This document shows, one piece after another, positions 24,811 through 34,369 of a stretch of DNA of 50,748 nucleotides. Numbering within the stretch: position 1 is the stretch's first letter; every line of letters starts with the position of its first letter. The notes below the pieces were generated by a model. The model was given only the letters and a program-made list of their open reading frames with translations, did not search any database and was not told the DNA's origin. Made by a program: the position numbers and the translations under genes. This DNA comes from Bacillus subtilis (GTDB taxonomy: Bacteria > Pseudomonadota > Alphaproteobacteria > Rhizobiales > Rhizobiaceae). Where the stretch lies: assembly GCA_021733665.1 (NCBI GenBank), contig JAHREI010000012.1, forward strand, positions 1-50,748, in the 5' to 3' direction.

Positions 24811-25191
24811 ATGATATCGGCTCGGTTTCATGAGTTACGCGATGAACTGTTTTCAGCCGTTGATGATGAATTGGCCGAGCCGGTTTTCCTTGCCTTTAAA
24901 AAGGACAGCACAAATGATCCGGATCGACCGGATATCGAAATTGTGGCCATTCTTCGAACAAGAGAAGAACTGGCGACACCTATCACTGGTGGCAAAGACA
25001 AGACATGGAATAGTGAAGTCTCTGCCCATATCAGTGAATTACACATAGACCGTGCCCAGCACCCCAATATCGTGATGCGAAAAGGCGATAAAATTCTAGC
25101 GCTTAGTCGACCAGGTCAGCCTTGGTTTGCTGTGATGTTCGTCGATGATCGTTCGCATCGTAGGTTAACAGTAAAGCTTGGAGCAGCCTGA
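24811..25191 (+). CDS. Head-tail joining protein-like
   Basis: A 126-aa protein with a helical N-terminus (RFHELRDELFSAVDDELAEP) and a beta-rich remainder ending RLTVKLGAA, the general layout of phage head-tail connector proteins. AAGGAG lies eight bases before the ATG. It is coupled to the next gene by a TGATGA overlap. Named from position and fold; the family is not certain. Confidence 0.65.
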   Translation: MISARFHELRDELFSAVDDELAEPVFLAFKKDSTNDPDRPDIEIVAILRTREELATPITGGKDKTWNSEVSAHISELHIDRAQHPNIVMRKGDKILALSRPGQPWFAVMFVDDRSHRRLTVKLGAA

Positions 25192-25937
25192 TGAGCTTAG
25201 TTCGTATTGCGGTCAGGGTTGCTGCTGTTGAGGCGCTAAAAGGTCGAACTCTGGTTGGTGATAATGTCCTCGACAGTGAGATTGGTGTGATCGACATCAA
25301 TCCTGAGGGCGGTATCAATATCAGTGAGAATAAGCCATTCATCGCTGTTTATTCTGATGTCTCTGTGGCTAACGGGGCTGACACTGATCTGCGCTCGTTC
25401 ACAAAAAATGGCAATATCGATCTCGTATTTGAAACCGGTATCGCGGCAACAATGTTCGAAACCGACGAGAATGGGGATTCTCAACTTGTTGGATTTGGGT
25501 TCCCAGATACCGATCGGGCAATGGAACGCTCACTTGATTTGATTGTGCGACAGATATTTGACGCTTTGACTGATCCTGCAAATGAGTGGGCACAAATATT
25601 CAAAAGCCTGACAGCACGATTTTCAGAGGTTCGACGCGGCCGTATCAGCACTGATAGTGGTGGTCTGCGTCGAGCCGCCCAGCAGATAAGTCTCAAAGTC
25701 GACCTTGTCGCAGATCCGGTATCAGGTGAACCTTTGAAAGCAGGTACACCCTTCAGTGATTTTCTCTCCAAGATTGAGAGTAATGGTAGCCCGGATTTAA
25801 AAAATCTTGCTGAGCTAATTCACAAGCAGATCGGTGATTCCAAGGATGCATCTGAGGTCAATCAGCGCCGTTTCGGCTACACCTTTGAGGAAGCGCATGC
25901 CATGCTCTTGGCGGTGCCCAGTGAGGCTCTGCCATGA
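25191..25937 (+). CDS. Hypothetical neck/tail-completion protein
   Basis: A 248-aa protein: an opening VRIAVRVAAVEALKGRT helix, a beta region with ENKPFIAVYSDVS, a helical middle (MERSLDLIVRQIFDALTD) and a long C-terminal helical part. It overlaps genes on both sides. It lies between the connector-like gene and the baseplate genes, where a tail-terminator or neck protein would be expected. No specific family is recognised. Confidence 0.65.
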   Translation: MSLVRIAVRVAAVEALKGRTLVGDNVLDSEIGVIDINPEGGINISENKPFIAVYSDVSVANGADTDLRSFTKNGNIDLVFETGIAATMFETDENGDSQLVGFGFPDTDRAMERSLDLIVRQIFDALTDPANEWAQIFKSLTARFSEVRRGRISTDSGGLRRAAQQISLKVDLVADPVSGEPLKAGTPFSDFLSKIESNGSPDLKNLAELIHKQIGDSKDASEVNQRRFGYTFEEAHAMLLAVPSEALP

Positions 25938-26488
25938 TACCCAAAACTCTCCCTGAGCAAATTGCATGGATTGCCGGGCAAATAGCGGAGATGAAACGCC
26001 AAGCGCGCAACCGCAAGCGCACCGGCAAGATCGCTGTGGTAGACCACAAAAAGGGACTGGCTCGGGTAGAGATCAGCCGACCTGAGGGTAAGCCTTTCCT
26101 CAGCCCATGGGTGCCATGGAAGGAGGTGGCAAGTGGCGGCATCAAGAGCCATATCCCGCCAACGGTCGGCGAGCAGGTTGATCTTGTTTCTGAAAGCGGG
26201 GATTTGGCAGATGCAGTTATTGATATGTCCACGCCATCTAATGATAATCCACGGCCGCATGACGGACCGGAAGCGGTGATCACCAAAGGGAGTTCTCGCT
26301 TGCTGATCGGTGATGATGAAATCAGCATTGCCACCACCACGATCAATGTCAGCGCGAAAACCACCAATATTGAAGGCGACCTGCACATTAAAGGCGGCAA
26401 GCTTACACATAACGACGTGAATATTGGTGACAGTCATGTTCATGGCGGAGTTGAGCCAGGCAGCAGCGACACATCAGAACCGCATTAA
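25934..26488 (+). CDS. Baseplate spike protein gpV
   Basis: A 184-aa central spike of a contractile tail (P2 gpV family). An OB-fold region (KTGKIAVVDHKKGLARVEI-like, residues about 34-52) is followed by repeated beta-strands (ISIATTTINVSAKTTNIEGDLHIKG) that wind into the spike helix. The tip HVHGG near the C-terminus supplies the HxH metal-binding apex that pierces the membrane. ATGA overlap with the previous gene. Confidence 0.92.
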   Translation: MIPKTLPEQIAWIAGQIAEMKRQARNRKRTGKIAVVDHKKGLARVEISRPEGKPFLSPWVPWKEVASGGIKSHIPPTVGEQVDLVSESGDLADAVIDMSTPSNDNPRPHDGPEAVITKGSSRLLIGDDEISIATTTINVSAKTTNIEGDLHIKGGKLTHNDVNIGDSHVHGGVEPGSSDTSEPH

Positions 26489-26513
26489 CAGAAATAATCC
26501 AGAGGAAAATCCA

Positions 26514-26735
26514 ATGGCTAAGTACCAAGTACGCACTGCTTGTGAAGTGCTGAATAAATGGCGCACGCCTGATGAAGTATTTGAGTTGAGTGACGAACAG
26601 GCTCTGTTACTCAAGCCGCCTTATGGCAATGTAATCCTGCCTTATAAGCCTGATACCTCGACAGGTTCTAAATCAGCGCCTAGGCAGGATGAACCCAATA
26701 AGGAACGCGCTGATGGCAGACTCAACCGGAGTTAA
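26514..26735 (+). CDS. Small hypothetical tail-region protein
   Basis: A 73-aa protein (KYQVRTACEVLNKWRTPDEV, then LSDEQALLLKPPYGNVILPY and a polar tail) with AGAGG before ATG 26514. It overlaps the start of the next gene. It sits between spike V and baseplate W and is probably a minor structural component. Not recognised. Confidence 0.65.
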   Translation: MAKYQVRTACEVLNKWRTPDEVFELSDEQALLLKPPYGNVILPYKPDTSTGSKSAPRQDEPNKERADGRLNRS

Positions 26736-27093
26736 TTCTGTCACTGGTCAAGAACTGTCCGATTGGAAACATGTTGAACAATCCATAGACATTATTCTGA
26801 CAACCCCTATCGGCAGCCGCGTTATGCGGCGCGAATTTGGTTCTCATCTACCTGATCTTGTTGATCGAAAGATAACACCCCGCGGTGTCCTGGCGGTCTA
26901 CTCATCTGCGGCTATTGCCATTGATAAGTATGAACCACGTTTCCGGCTCACCAAGGCTGCCATCATCTCAGCGGATCAGAGCGGCCATATCGGACTAGTA
27001 CTTTACGGCACCTATTTCCCCCGTGGTCACCTCGGTGATTATACGATTGCAGAAGACCAAAGCACCCGTGTGGTGATTAAAGAGCGGAATTGA
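26713..27093 (+). CDS. Baseplate protein gpW (gp25 family)
   Basis: A 126-aa baseplate component of the GPW/gp25 family: VEQSIDIILTTPIGSRVMRREFGSHL (the diagnostic segment), LPDLVDRKITPRG and RFRLTKAAI. It joins sheath and baseplate. ATG 26713 has AAGGA eight bases upstream; an ATG at 26689 is the longer alternative, which would overlap the previous gene further. Confidence 0.9.
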   Translation: MADSTGVNSVTGQELSDWKHVEQSIDIILTTPIGSRVMRREFGSHLPDLVDRKITPRGVLAVYSSAAIAIDKYEPRFRLTKAAIISADQSGHIGLVLYGTYFPRGHLGDYTIAEDQSTRVVIKERN

Positions 27094-27127
27094 TTACGCT
27101 CAGATATTAACCCAAAAGGGCGTTATC

Positions 27128-28021
27128 ATGGCTATTAATCTTGCTCGGCTACCATTCCCTGATGTTGTTCAGTCACTGGATTACGAGGCTATTTTAAGAG
27201 AATTAGTTTCGGAATTTAAACAGCTTTGGAAAAGCATTCGTGAGGATAACCAAAGCTTGCCAGCGTATGATGTTGATATACTCGAATCTGATCCAGTTAT
27301 GATCGTTCTGCAGGCCTTTGCTTATCGAGAACTTTTATTGCGTTCTCGCGTTAATGGCGCGGCAAAGGCTCTGATGCTTGCAACCACAAGCGGAACTGAC
27401 CTCGATCACTTTGCCGCAGATTTCGACATGGCACGCCTTGTGGTCGGTAAAGACAAAGACGGTAACCCAGTCTTTGAGAGCGACGAGGCTTTCCGACTCC
27501 GCCGCCAGCTCGCTCCAGACGGCTACGCCGCTGCGGGGCCAGAAAACGCTTATAAGTTTTTCTCGCTCTCGGCAGACGGTCGGATCAGACAGGTTGAAGC
27601 GATCAAAGGTGATGACAATCGCTGTGATGTGGTTCTTCTCGGCCGCGATGGTGATGGCTCTGTTGAGCAGGAAATCGTATCGAAGGTTTACGAAGCTCTT
27701 TCCCCGAAAACCCGACGCCCTCTTACAGATAACGTCTATGTCCGGTCAGTTTCTGTCACGACGCAGCCAATCAAAGTGCTAATCAAGCTGCAAACAGGGC
27801 CAGACCCAGAAACCATTGCCGCCAAATCGAAAGCCTCAATCGAGACTTATGCGAGGGAGCGATCAGCAATCGGTACGATCCTCCGTGTCGATGGGATTAT
27901 CGGCGCGGCTCATGCGGGAAACTCACTTGAGAGTGTGACCGTTGTCAATCCACCTTCCGACGTTGATCCCGGCAAATTCGGGACAGTTTACGTGCCGGAG
28001 GTCGTTGTCGAGGTAATTTAA
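27128..28021 (+). CDS. Baseplate protein gpJ
   Basis: A 297-aa P2 gpJ-type baseplate wedge protein. Diagnostic blocks are LPAYDVDILESDPVMIVLQAFAYRELLLRSRVN and the C-terminal SLESVTVVNPPSDVDPG. AAAGGG precedes the ATG by seven bases. Its stop overlaps the gpI ATG by one base (TAATG), so W, J and I form the usual baseplate set. Confidence 0.93.
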   Translation: MAINLARLPFPDVVQSLDYEAILRELVSEFKQLWKSIREDNQSLPAYDVDILESDPVMIVLQAFAYRELLLRSRVNGAAKALMLATTSGTDLDHFAADFDMARLVVGKDKDGNPVFESDEAFRLRRQLAPDGYAAAGPENAYKFFSLSADGRIRQVEAIKGDDNRCDVVLLGRDGDGSVEQEIVSKVYEALSPKTRRPLTDNVYVRSVSVTTQPIKVLIKLQTGPDPETIAAKSKASIETYARERSAIGTILRVDGIIGAAHAGNSLESVTVVNPPSDVDPGKFGTVYVPEVVVEVI

Positions 28022-29298
28022 TGGCCGATCTTGAGACGCTGCTCCCGCCTCGCTCAACGCCCTTTGAGCGGGCGTTAGAGCAGGTTTCGGGACATGCTAT
28101 ATCAAATATAGACGTCGATGCCCTGCGGCGTATGCGTGACCCTTATCTTGCCTCGGTTTCGCACCTGCCTTTTCTTGCATGGGGGAAAGGTGTCGATCTC
28201 TGGCGTGATAGTTGGCCGGAGTGGAAAAAACGCCGGATCACGGCTGAAATTTACCAAATGAAGGGGCTGAAAGGCACCTTACCCGGTATCAATAAATATC
28301 TGTCTTATATGGATGCTGAAATCTATGACGCAGTGATCCCACCTGTCGGGGTTTTTGCGGTGGAATATTCACGGGAAGCGCTCGACGAATGGCGCTCACA
28401 ATTCCCTGAGCTTCGGCTCTACCCTTTCAGCATCCCGGGTGACCGTGCGACGTTCGCGGCCGGTAGCAATACCCGCCTTGCTCCGAGCTTTGCCGGTTAC
28501 ACCTACGCGCAGGAAAACACGGCCGCCCGATTTTACGGTCGGCGGGCAACAATTGTAACAGATGGTGTTGAGCAAGAAATTCGTTCTTTCGATCAGTTAG
28601 GATCGTGGGGCAGTGATGCTGCACTCGACATTACGACATTCGCAATACCCGCCGACGGAACTCTTGCTGATACAATAGCCGGATTTTCCTATGTCGGGCA
28701 CGCCTATGTGCCCGATAAGAACCGAGGCAGGCTAATCACAATCGGCCAAGACGGGACTTTCGGCACAGGAGATATCGCCTCCGGTGTCGAGAGTGTGACC
28801 CCACTCAGTATCTCTCCGGAATGCATCTATGAGCGTCATGACGGCCGATACCTTGAAGCCTACGCAACGCCTCTATCTCGAACAGGTGCAAACTGGACAT
28901 TCGCCTATTCAGACGAGGCCGCTCAATACATTTACGACCGTTGGCGGCTTCTTGATGCTGACAAGGTGACTATGCACTCAACGGGGCTATTCGCCCCGTT
29001 CGTTGGTCATAGCTACGTCGGGCTGACACCTTACACCGCCCTGCTACGTGTGAAAGCAACATATCAACGCGACGGATGGTGGAGCTACGCAGGGCACGCT
29101 TTCGTCGGAAAGACACACGTCGCAACCCCTACAGAGCGCGTCAAAGATATTGGCGAGGCCATTTTCAAATCGCGTTCTTTGCGTGACCAAATCTGGTTCA
29201 CGACAACAACGTATAGACCAATGATTATCGACGACTTGAGCTTTAACTCAGGTCAGCCGTGGCACGGCATGATCCCGATGGAGAGGACTGCAATATGA
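28021..29298 (+). CDS. Tail protein gpI with a long repeat-bearing extension
   Basis: The N-terminal part (about residues 1-115) is a P2 gpI baseplate domain: LLPPRSTPFERALEQVSG, LPFLAWGKGVDLWRDSWPEWKKRR and KGLKGTLPGI. P2 gpI is about 180 aa; this one has 425. The extra C-terminal part carries repeats around the pattern (F/Y)xGHx(F/Y)V: SYVGHAYVPD, FVGHSYVGLT, YAGHAFVGKT, with a looser FAGYTYAQ. Such aromatic-rich repeats suggest a receptor or fibre-contact role. Its stop overlaps the next ATG (ATGA). Confidence 0.85.
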   Translation: MADLETLLPPRSTPFERALEQVSGHAISNIDVDALRRMRDPYLASVSHLPFLAWGKGVDLWRDSWPEWKKRRITAEIYQMKGLKGTLPGINKYLSYMDAEIYDAVIPPVGVFAVEYSREALDEWRSQFPELRLYPFSIPGDRATFAAGSNTRLAPSFAGYTYAQENTAARFYGRRATIVTDGVEQEIRSFDQLGSWGSDAALDITTFAIPADGTLADTIAGFSYVGHAYVPDKNRGRLITIGQDGTFGTGDIASGVESVTPLSISPECIYERHDGRYLEAYATPLSRTGANWTFAYSDEAAQYIYDRWRLLDADKVTMHSTGLFAPFVGHSYVGLTPYTALLRVKATYQRDGWWSYAGHAFVGKTHVATPTERVKDIGEAIFKSRSLRDQIWFTTTTYRPMIIDDLSFNSGQPWHGMIPMERTAI

Positions 29299-31583
29299 AA
29301 ACCGCGCGTATTACCGCAAACCAGAACGTCACGGTTGCTGATTATAAAAACCTTGCGGAGTTCCCCCGCGATGCTATCGACACCCTGATCCAGTCGGCCG
29401 TAAGCGGCCGTCTTGATGCTTGTTACTCCGGTGCTACAGTGGCAAAGACAGGCACAACACAAGTCACTGTTGAAAACCCTATGATCCTTTTTAAGGACGG
29501 CAAACTTTTCACAGGTGGCGACACTCCGGCAGTACTCAATTTGCTTGCACATATGCCAACCTCCGGCAATCGCCGGATCATTGCGGTATTACTTCAGGCG
29601 CAGACGGTCAGCGACGCAAGTGAGCCGCGTGATTTTATCGTCAATGGTTCCGTATGGCCTCCGCAGGTTGACCCGCAGCCGACCGCATCCGTTGAGTGGC
29701 GCAAGGCAACGACAACAATCCAGCTTGGTGACCAAGCGCCTTCACCAAGCCGACCTGTCGTTGACAGTGCAAACACAGTTATCGCCTATGTGACGTTATC
29801 TTCGACCGAGATCGTCAATGTTGAGCAGAATATTGAGAACCGGATCACGACGGCACGCTCCCTTGCTGCTCGCCTCGGTGTTCTCGAAAACTGGATGCAA
29901 GAAACACAGCCGGTCGTCGAAGGTCTGAAAACCGATGTGTCGAAGCTCGTTGCCTCAAATGCTGACAAGCTCTCACGCGACATGCAGGTTTACTTACTGG
30001 AGCAGCTTGCCCGTGTGTTTGAACAGACCGGTATGCCGGAAGGTAAGTCGTATTCTAAGACGGATCACTTCCTCGACGTCACCGGTAGCGATCTGGAAAA
30101 CGTACAGTCGATTACAAAGGTTGAGGAAGGTATTCGCTTCGCTGACGATAATTCAGCAACCTTGACCCTCGGCCTGCTTACACCATCCGACACCGGTATT
30201 CAGGCATCGCAAGGCGGGCTTGTTCTACCTCGCTACACAGAAGACAATCTTATTTCGATTGTCGATAAATCGACGGAACATGCACTCGCCAACGGCGGTT
30301 CGCAGACGATTAACTACACTCTCAAAACGACTTCGAAGACCCGTATTCGTTACGGCGATCCGTTCGTTGTCTGTACGAATGCGACATGGTGGCAGACTGG
30401 CCGCTATGATGCTGTTAAGGGTGTGTTTTATCGGGACGGTGAGGAATACAACGTCGAGTTTTCAGAGCAGCATCCGAGCGGTGACCCTAATCAGTCGATG
30501 AAGCGCCTGCGAAAGCTCTTTGTTGACACATATGAGGAGCCTTATTGGGCGGCGACAATCGTACAGGCTTCTTACACAGGACAGGTTGCGGGCAACACAT
30601 TTATGATGCCGCGCTCCGGCTGGGTTACTGCGGTTAATCTGATGTTCAGTCGTGTTGACGCTGGCGGCGGTGACGTTCGCCTAGCGCTCTGTGAAATCTT
30701 TGAGAACGGCGCGCCGAACTACTCTGCGTGCTATGCAACGACTACGGTCGAAGCTGCAAATCTCAAAATTCACCCTGCAAAGACACGGTTCGCAATTGAG
30801 CCGGTATTCCTTGAAGGCGGCAAGCGGTATGCGTGGTTTGTGATTACCTCCGGTAACCACTGGCTCGCAATGGCCGAAGATAACAAGTACGCGCAGGGGT
30901 CGTTCTTTGTGTCAACGGACGGCCTGTGGTCACAGGGCAGCATTTCACTTGATGCTTGCTTTGAGCTTATGATCGCCGAGTTTGTGGCTCCGCGCGTGAC
31001 CGTAAACTTGCAGCCTTGGAACCTGTCTGGCGGTATCTGCGGTATTGACCTCCTTAACCGGCAAGTAGTTCCGGATGGTTGCTCGATCTCGTTTGAGGTT
31101 CAAGTCGGTTCTGTCTGGCATACGCTAGAACAGATCGCGAGTGGGGCTTCTCCGCTTTACAATCTACCGGCCAATATCAACGCTCGCATGGTTATGCTCG
31201 GTACAACTGAACTGATGCCGGGTATTAATCTGAGCAAGTCGGCTGTGACCGTATCACGTCCACGCACAAACGGCGTGCATATTACAAAGCCGAACATTAC
31301 TCCCGGCCCTGTTAAAGAGATCATCGAAATTCTCGTTCTTGAGCATTACGATGAAGCCAACCATGACCTTTCCTGTGTCATTCAGACAGGAGCGAACTAT
31401 GCAACCGAAACACCGCCAACGGCCGTAACGGATGAAGTCCAGCCGGACGGTTCAATCCGACGTGTCTTTACATGGACACTTTCCACGGCTGTATCGTCAT
31501 GGAAGCGCAAGACAACCTACAGCACCAATTCAGCGCTGAACGTCTTTCTCGTGTCCTCTGCGACCGGCGTGTCGTACCCGTAA
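29295..31583 (+). CDS. Large tail/baseplate fibre-like protein
   Basis: A 762-aa protein starting at ATG 29295 after GAGAGG (the open frame begins at 29259 inside gpI). The N-terminal 230 residues are a baseplate-attachment-like domain (VADYKNLAEFPRDAIDTLIQ); a coiled coil follows (VEQNIENRITTARSLAARLGVLENW), and the remaining 450 residues are beta-rich (for example GNTFMMPRSGWVTAVNLMF). It sits in the place of P2 gpH, ends at a terminator and is probably a host-contact fibre. No family match is certain. Confidence 0.78.
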   Translation: MKTARITANQNVTVADYKNLAEFPRDAIDTLIQSAVSGRLDACYSGATVAKTGTTQVTVENPMILFKDGKLFTGGDTPAVLNLLAHMPTSGNRRIIAVLLQAQTVSDASEPRDFIVNGSVWPPQVDPQPTASVEWRKATTTIQLGDQAPSPSRPVVDSANTVIAYVTLSSTEIVNVEQNIENRITTARSLAARLGVLENWMQETQPVVEGLKTDVSKLVASNADKLSRDMQVYLLEQLARVFEQTGMPEGKSYSKTDHFLDVTGSDLENVQSITKVEEGIRFADDNSATLTLGLLTPSDTGIQASQGGLVLPRYTEDNLISIVDKSTEHALANGGSQTINYTLKTTSKTRIRYGDPFVVCTNATWWQTGRYDAVKGVFYRDGEEYNVEFSEQHPSGDPNQSMKRLRKLFVDTYEEPYWAATIVQASYTGQVAGNTFMMPRSGWVTAVNLMFSRVDAGGGDVRLALCEIFENGAPNYSACYATTTVEAANLKIHPAKTRFAIEPVFLEGGKRYAWFVITSGNHWLAMAEDNKYAQGSFFVSTDGLWSQGSISLDACFELMIAEFVAPRVTVNLQPWNLSGGICGIDLLNRQVVPDGCSISFEVQVGSVWHTLEQIASGASPLYNLPANINARMVMLGTTELMPGINLSKSAVTVSRPRTNGVHITKPNITPGPVKEIIEILVLEHYDEANHDLSCVIQTGANYATETPPTAVTDEVQPDGSIRRVFTWTLSTAVSSWKRKTTYSTNSALNVFLVSSATGVSYP

Positions 31584-31602
31584 CCCTTGCTTGTCTCCCA
31601 AC

Positions 31603-31633
31603 AGCCCCGCCCTAAACAGGCGGGGCTTTTTTT
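31603..31633 (+). terminator. Rho-independent terminator
   Basis: A perfect 9-bp stem, AGCCCCGCC (31603-31611) and GGCGGGGCT (31619-31627), with loop CTAAACA and a T7 run. It closes the large fibre gene; the next genes need read-through or their own promoter. Confidence 0.92.
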
Positions 31634-31649
31634 ATAGGAGTTTTGCCAA

Positions 31650-31823
31650 ATGGCAGCGCCGAAAATTGACCCGACAACTCTTTACAAAGTTGAACTCACA
31701 AAGAGCGTGAAAATTGGCCGGTTGATGATCACCCCGTCAAACGGAACCCGCATCAGAGGCGACGCTCTCGCTGTTCTGATCGATCAGGACAAAGACGCAG
31801 TTAAGAACTACGAGGCGGTGTAA
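31650..31823 (+). CDS. Small hypothetical protein between the fibre genes
   Basis: A 57-aa reading frame, MAAPKIDPTTLYKVELTK to the end NYEAV, with AGGAG about nine bases before ATG 31650. It lies three bases before the next fibre gene. The amino-acid make-up is normal for a soluble protein. Its position suggests a small fibre adaptor. Unknown function; supported by the ribosome site and tight spacing. Confidence 0.65.
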   Translation: MAAPKIDPTTLYKVELTKSVKIGRLMITPSNGTRIRGDALAVLIDQDKDAVKNYEAV

Positions 31824-31826
31824 AAA

Positions 31827-33821
31827 ATGTCAGACCTTTCTAGCTTCCTGTCGACCAAAAACAAACAATGGAGTGCCAACCTGTGGGACGGCTTCATTGA
31901 GGCGGTGCAAGCTAGACTGGCTCCCCTCGAAGAACAGCTCGACATTCAAAAGGAAGTCACCGATGCGATTATTGCGCGTGGCTTGACCGTTATTGAGCAG
32001 GAACTCGCGCCTATCGTTAAACAGGCCGATCAAATTCTGAATGACAGCACTGCCTCGCTGAATGCGAAGTTGGAACGCTTTGAGAAAAAAGTCACCGGTG
32101 GCACTGTTATATGTGCGTCAAAGACCGCGGCCTCATTGGCTAATGGTGCGACGATCAATCTGACGCTTGTTCCGGAAGATCGGGAGTTCTTCGCCCCGAC
32201 CCCTTTTCTGGCAATCTCGCGAGCTTCCACTGTAGCGAATTGGGCGATTGGAAAGGTCAATTCTTTCAACCGCCAGACCGGCGCTCTTTCTGTTACTCTT
32301 GAGCAAGTAACCGGCGCAGGTGGCCCGTATAACGATTGGATCATTACCAGTCTTCCGGGCGCAACCCTTTATCAAAAGCACCTGTTAGAACAAGCCATAC
32401 TGATTGACCGATCAGTGCAGTTAATGCAGGAAGACGTAGCAAGTATGCGCGATGCCGTTCGCGCTTGGAATGAAAACGTCAACACCAAACACACGCAAGC
32501 TGTAGCGGCCGCATCCTCAGCGGAAGAAGACGCAGCGTTCGTCGAACGAGCAGCCCAACAGGTAAGGTCTGATGCAGAGACGGTAACTGCTAACCTAGCA
32601 GCTACAAAAGCGCATAGAGAGGCTGCTGGTACCAGTGCAAACACCGCCACGCAGCAAGCTTCAGCGGCAGCACAAAGTAATTCCGCTTCTGCCGAAAACG
32701 CGCGTGTTTCTGGTGAAAATAAAGATGCTTCCCTATCTGCAAAAAGGGCGGCAGAGACAGCACGCGATGACGCTGTAGCCGCAAAGTCAGAAACGCTTAG
32801 CGCGCGAGATACAGCGGTTACAAACCGTAATGAGAGCGAAACTTTTCGCAATGATGCAGAGGGTTTTCGTAACGAAGCGGAAGCCTTAGCAGCTTCATTA
32901 GACCCCGCCCAATATCTCAAAAAAGTTGATGCCGGTATTCTCTCAGGCTTTCGAAATAAGTTATTGAACGGGGATTTCCGTATCGCTTTCAGGGGCGCGG
33001 CATTTACGATACCAGCAAACAACGGCGCGTACACAGCTGATAGATGGGGGGTGATTAACACCACTAACGTACCCCTGAGCGTTGAAGTAGTGCAGGACTT
33101 CAATTACGGCCATGCCCTGATGTTCAAGTTTACCTCAGCTCCGACAACTGGTGAGGTGACGTTACTCCAGAAAGTAGAGGACGTAAGGACGATGCCTGCG
33201 GGAGCGGCCACCTTTACTTTCGATGCGTACCTTGAAAATAGTATGCGGGTTTTCATCTATGGAGAGCAAAATTTTGGGACGTCCGGGAGCGCATTGAGTG
33301 TGATGGAAATTTCAAACTCAGTAGAGCCTTCCAGTCCAGATTTTAAGCGAAAATCGGTAGGTTTTACTGTGGGAAGCCTCGACGGAAAACTAGCGAACCC
33401 TTTTGACAGCACCTTTAACATTGCTGTTCAATTCCATCCCAGAAATGTAGGGTATTTCGGTGTTAAACGCGCCTCACTTGTTGCGGGCGATGCCACGGCA
33501 GAGAAAGACCCTTTCTCGCCTAGGCATAGGCAGCAAGAGGTGGCGATGGTGCAGAGATATTATTATTATCTCGACCGGCTTGAAATGTTTGCACAAGGTG
33601 GGGTTTCAGAGCCTACTTTTGGGAGGCTTGGGCGAGCTTATATGCCTGTAAACATGAGGACTGTCCCTACAGTATTCATAGGGTTCGCCTCCGAGTATAA
33701 CGTAAAACCAACTATTTTTTCTGGTTCGACAACAGGCGCAAGCTTCAACGGTATCGTAAGAGAAGCTCACAATTGGGGAATGATTGAAAGAATAACTTTT
33801 GATGCGGAGTTCCCACTATGA
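31827..33821 (+). CDS. Tail fibre protein with coiled-coil stalk
   Basis: A 664-aa fibre. The N-terminal 130 residues are an attachment domain (WSANLWDGFIEAVQARLAPLEEQ). Residues about 215-365 are a long alanine/serine/glutamate-rich stalk with heptad-like spacing (ASSAEEDAAFVERAAQQV, KRAAETARDDAVAAKSETL). After that comes LLNGDFRIAFRG with YTADRW, a motif common at the start of phage fibre head domains, and a beta-rich tip of some 280 residues that probably binds the host receptor. Its stop overlaps the assembly-protein start. Confidence 0.9.
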   Translation: MSDLSSFLSTKNKQWSANLWDGFIEAVQARLAPLEEQLDIQKEVTDAIIARGLTVIEQELAPIVKQADQILNDSTASLNAKLERFEKKVTGGTVICASKTAASLANGATINLTLVPEDREFFAPTPFLAISRASTVANWAIGKVNSFNRQTGALSVTLEQVTGAGGPYNDWIITSLPGATLYQKHLLEQAILIDRSVQLMQEDVASMRDAVRAWNENVNTKHTQAVAAASSAEEDAAFVERAAQQVRSDAETVTANLAATKAHREAAGTSANTATQQASAAAQSNSASAENARVSGENKDASLSAKRAAETARDDAVAAKSETLSARDTAVTNRNESETFRNDAEGFRNEAEALAASLDPAQYLKKVDAGILSGFRNKLLNGDFRIAFRGAAFTIPANNGAYTADRWGVINTTNVPLSVEVVQDFNYGHALMFKFTSAPTTGEVTLLQKVEDVRTMPAGAATFTFDAYLENSMRVFIYGEQNFGTSGSALSVMEISNSVEPSSPDFKRKSVGFTVGSLDGKLANPFDSTFNIAVQFHPRNVGYFGVKRASLVAGDATAEKDPFSPRHRQQEVAMVQRYYYYLDRLEMFAQGGVSEPTFGRLGRAYMPVNMRTVPTVFIGFASEYNVKPTIFSGSTTGASFNGIVREAHNWGMIERITFDAEFPL

Positions 33822-34276
33822 TTGAAAATGCCAAGTACACAATTACTGGCTGGATTGCAGCAGAAATTGATGGTCAGGAAATGACTGTCCCTGACGATAT
33901 GGCGAACCGCCACCGCATCATGCTTGCTGAGTGGGAAGCCGAAGGCAATACGATCGAGCCTTACATTCCTGAGCCTGTGATCGAACCGATACCGGATGAA
34001 ATTAGCCGCCGCCAGTTCTTCCAGCAATTGGCGAACATGGAAATTATCACACGGGATGATGCATTGGCTGCTCTGACAAGTGGGGCTATCCCCGCTCCGC
34101 TGCAAACCATTATCAACGGCCTGCCGTCAGATGATGATAAGTTCAATGCTCAGATGCTGGTAATCGGCGCTCAGACGTTCAACCGAACCCACCCGCTCGC
34201 TGAAATCGTTCGGCAGGCTATGCAATGGACTGTCGAGCAAAAAGACAACTTCTGGCGGGACGCTGCGAAGCTATAA
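33818..34276 (+). CDS. Tail fibre assembly/chaperone-like protein
   Basis: A 152-aa protein immediately after the fibre gene (ATGA overlap), the normal place of a fibre assembly chaperone. It begins YTITGWIAAEIDGQEMTVPDDM and has the SRRQFFQQLANMEIITRDDALAAL segment that recurs in tail-fibre-associated proteins of alphaproteobacterial prophages. A terminator follows. Named from position and partial resemblance. Confidence 0.72.
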   Translation: MIENAKYTITGWIAAEIDGQEMTVPDDMANRHRIMLAEWEAEGNTIEPYIPEPVIEPIPDEISRRQFFQQLANMEIITRDDALAALTSGAIPAPLQTIINGLPSDDDKFNAQMLVIGAQTFNRTHPLAEIVRQAMQWTVEQKDNFWRDAAKL

Positions 34277-34301
34277 ACGGCACAACATACGAAAAACAAG
34301 G

Positions 34302-34324
34302 CCGCCTTTCAGGGCGGTTTTTTT
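34302..34324 (+). terminator. Rho-independent terminator
   Basis: Stem CCGCC (34302-34306) and GGCGG (34313-34317), loop of six, followed by seven T. It separates the fibre genes from the sheath operon. Confidence 0.85.
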
Positions 34325-34369
34325 ATGTCCTGAGTTTACGAAATCAACAAATGACAGGAGGCCAGATAA

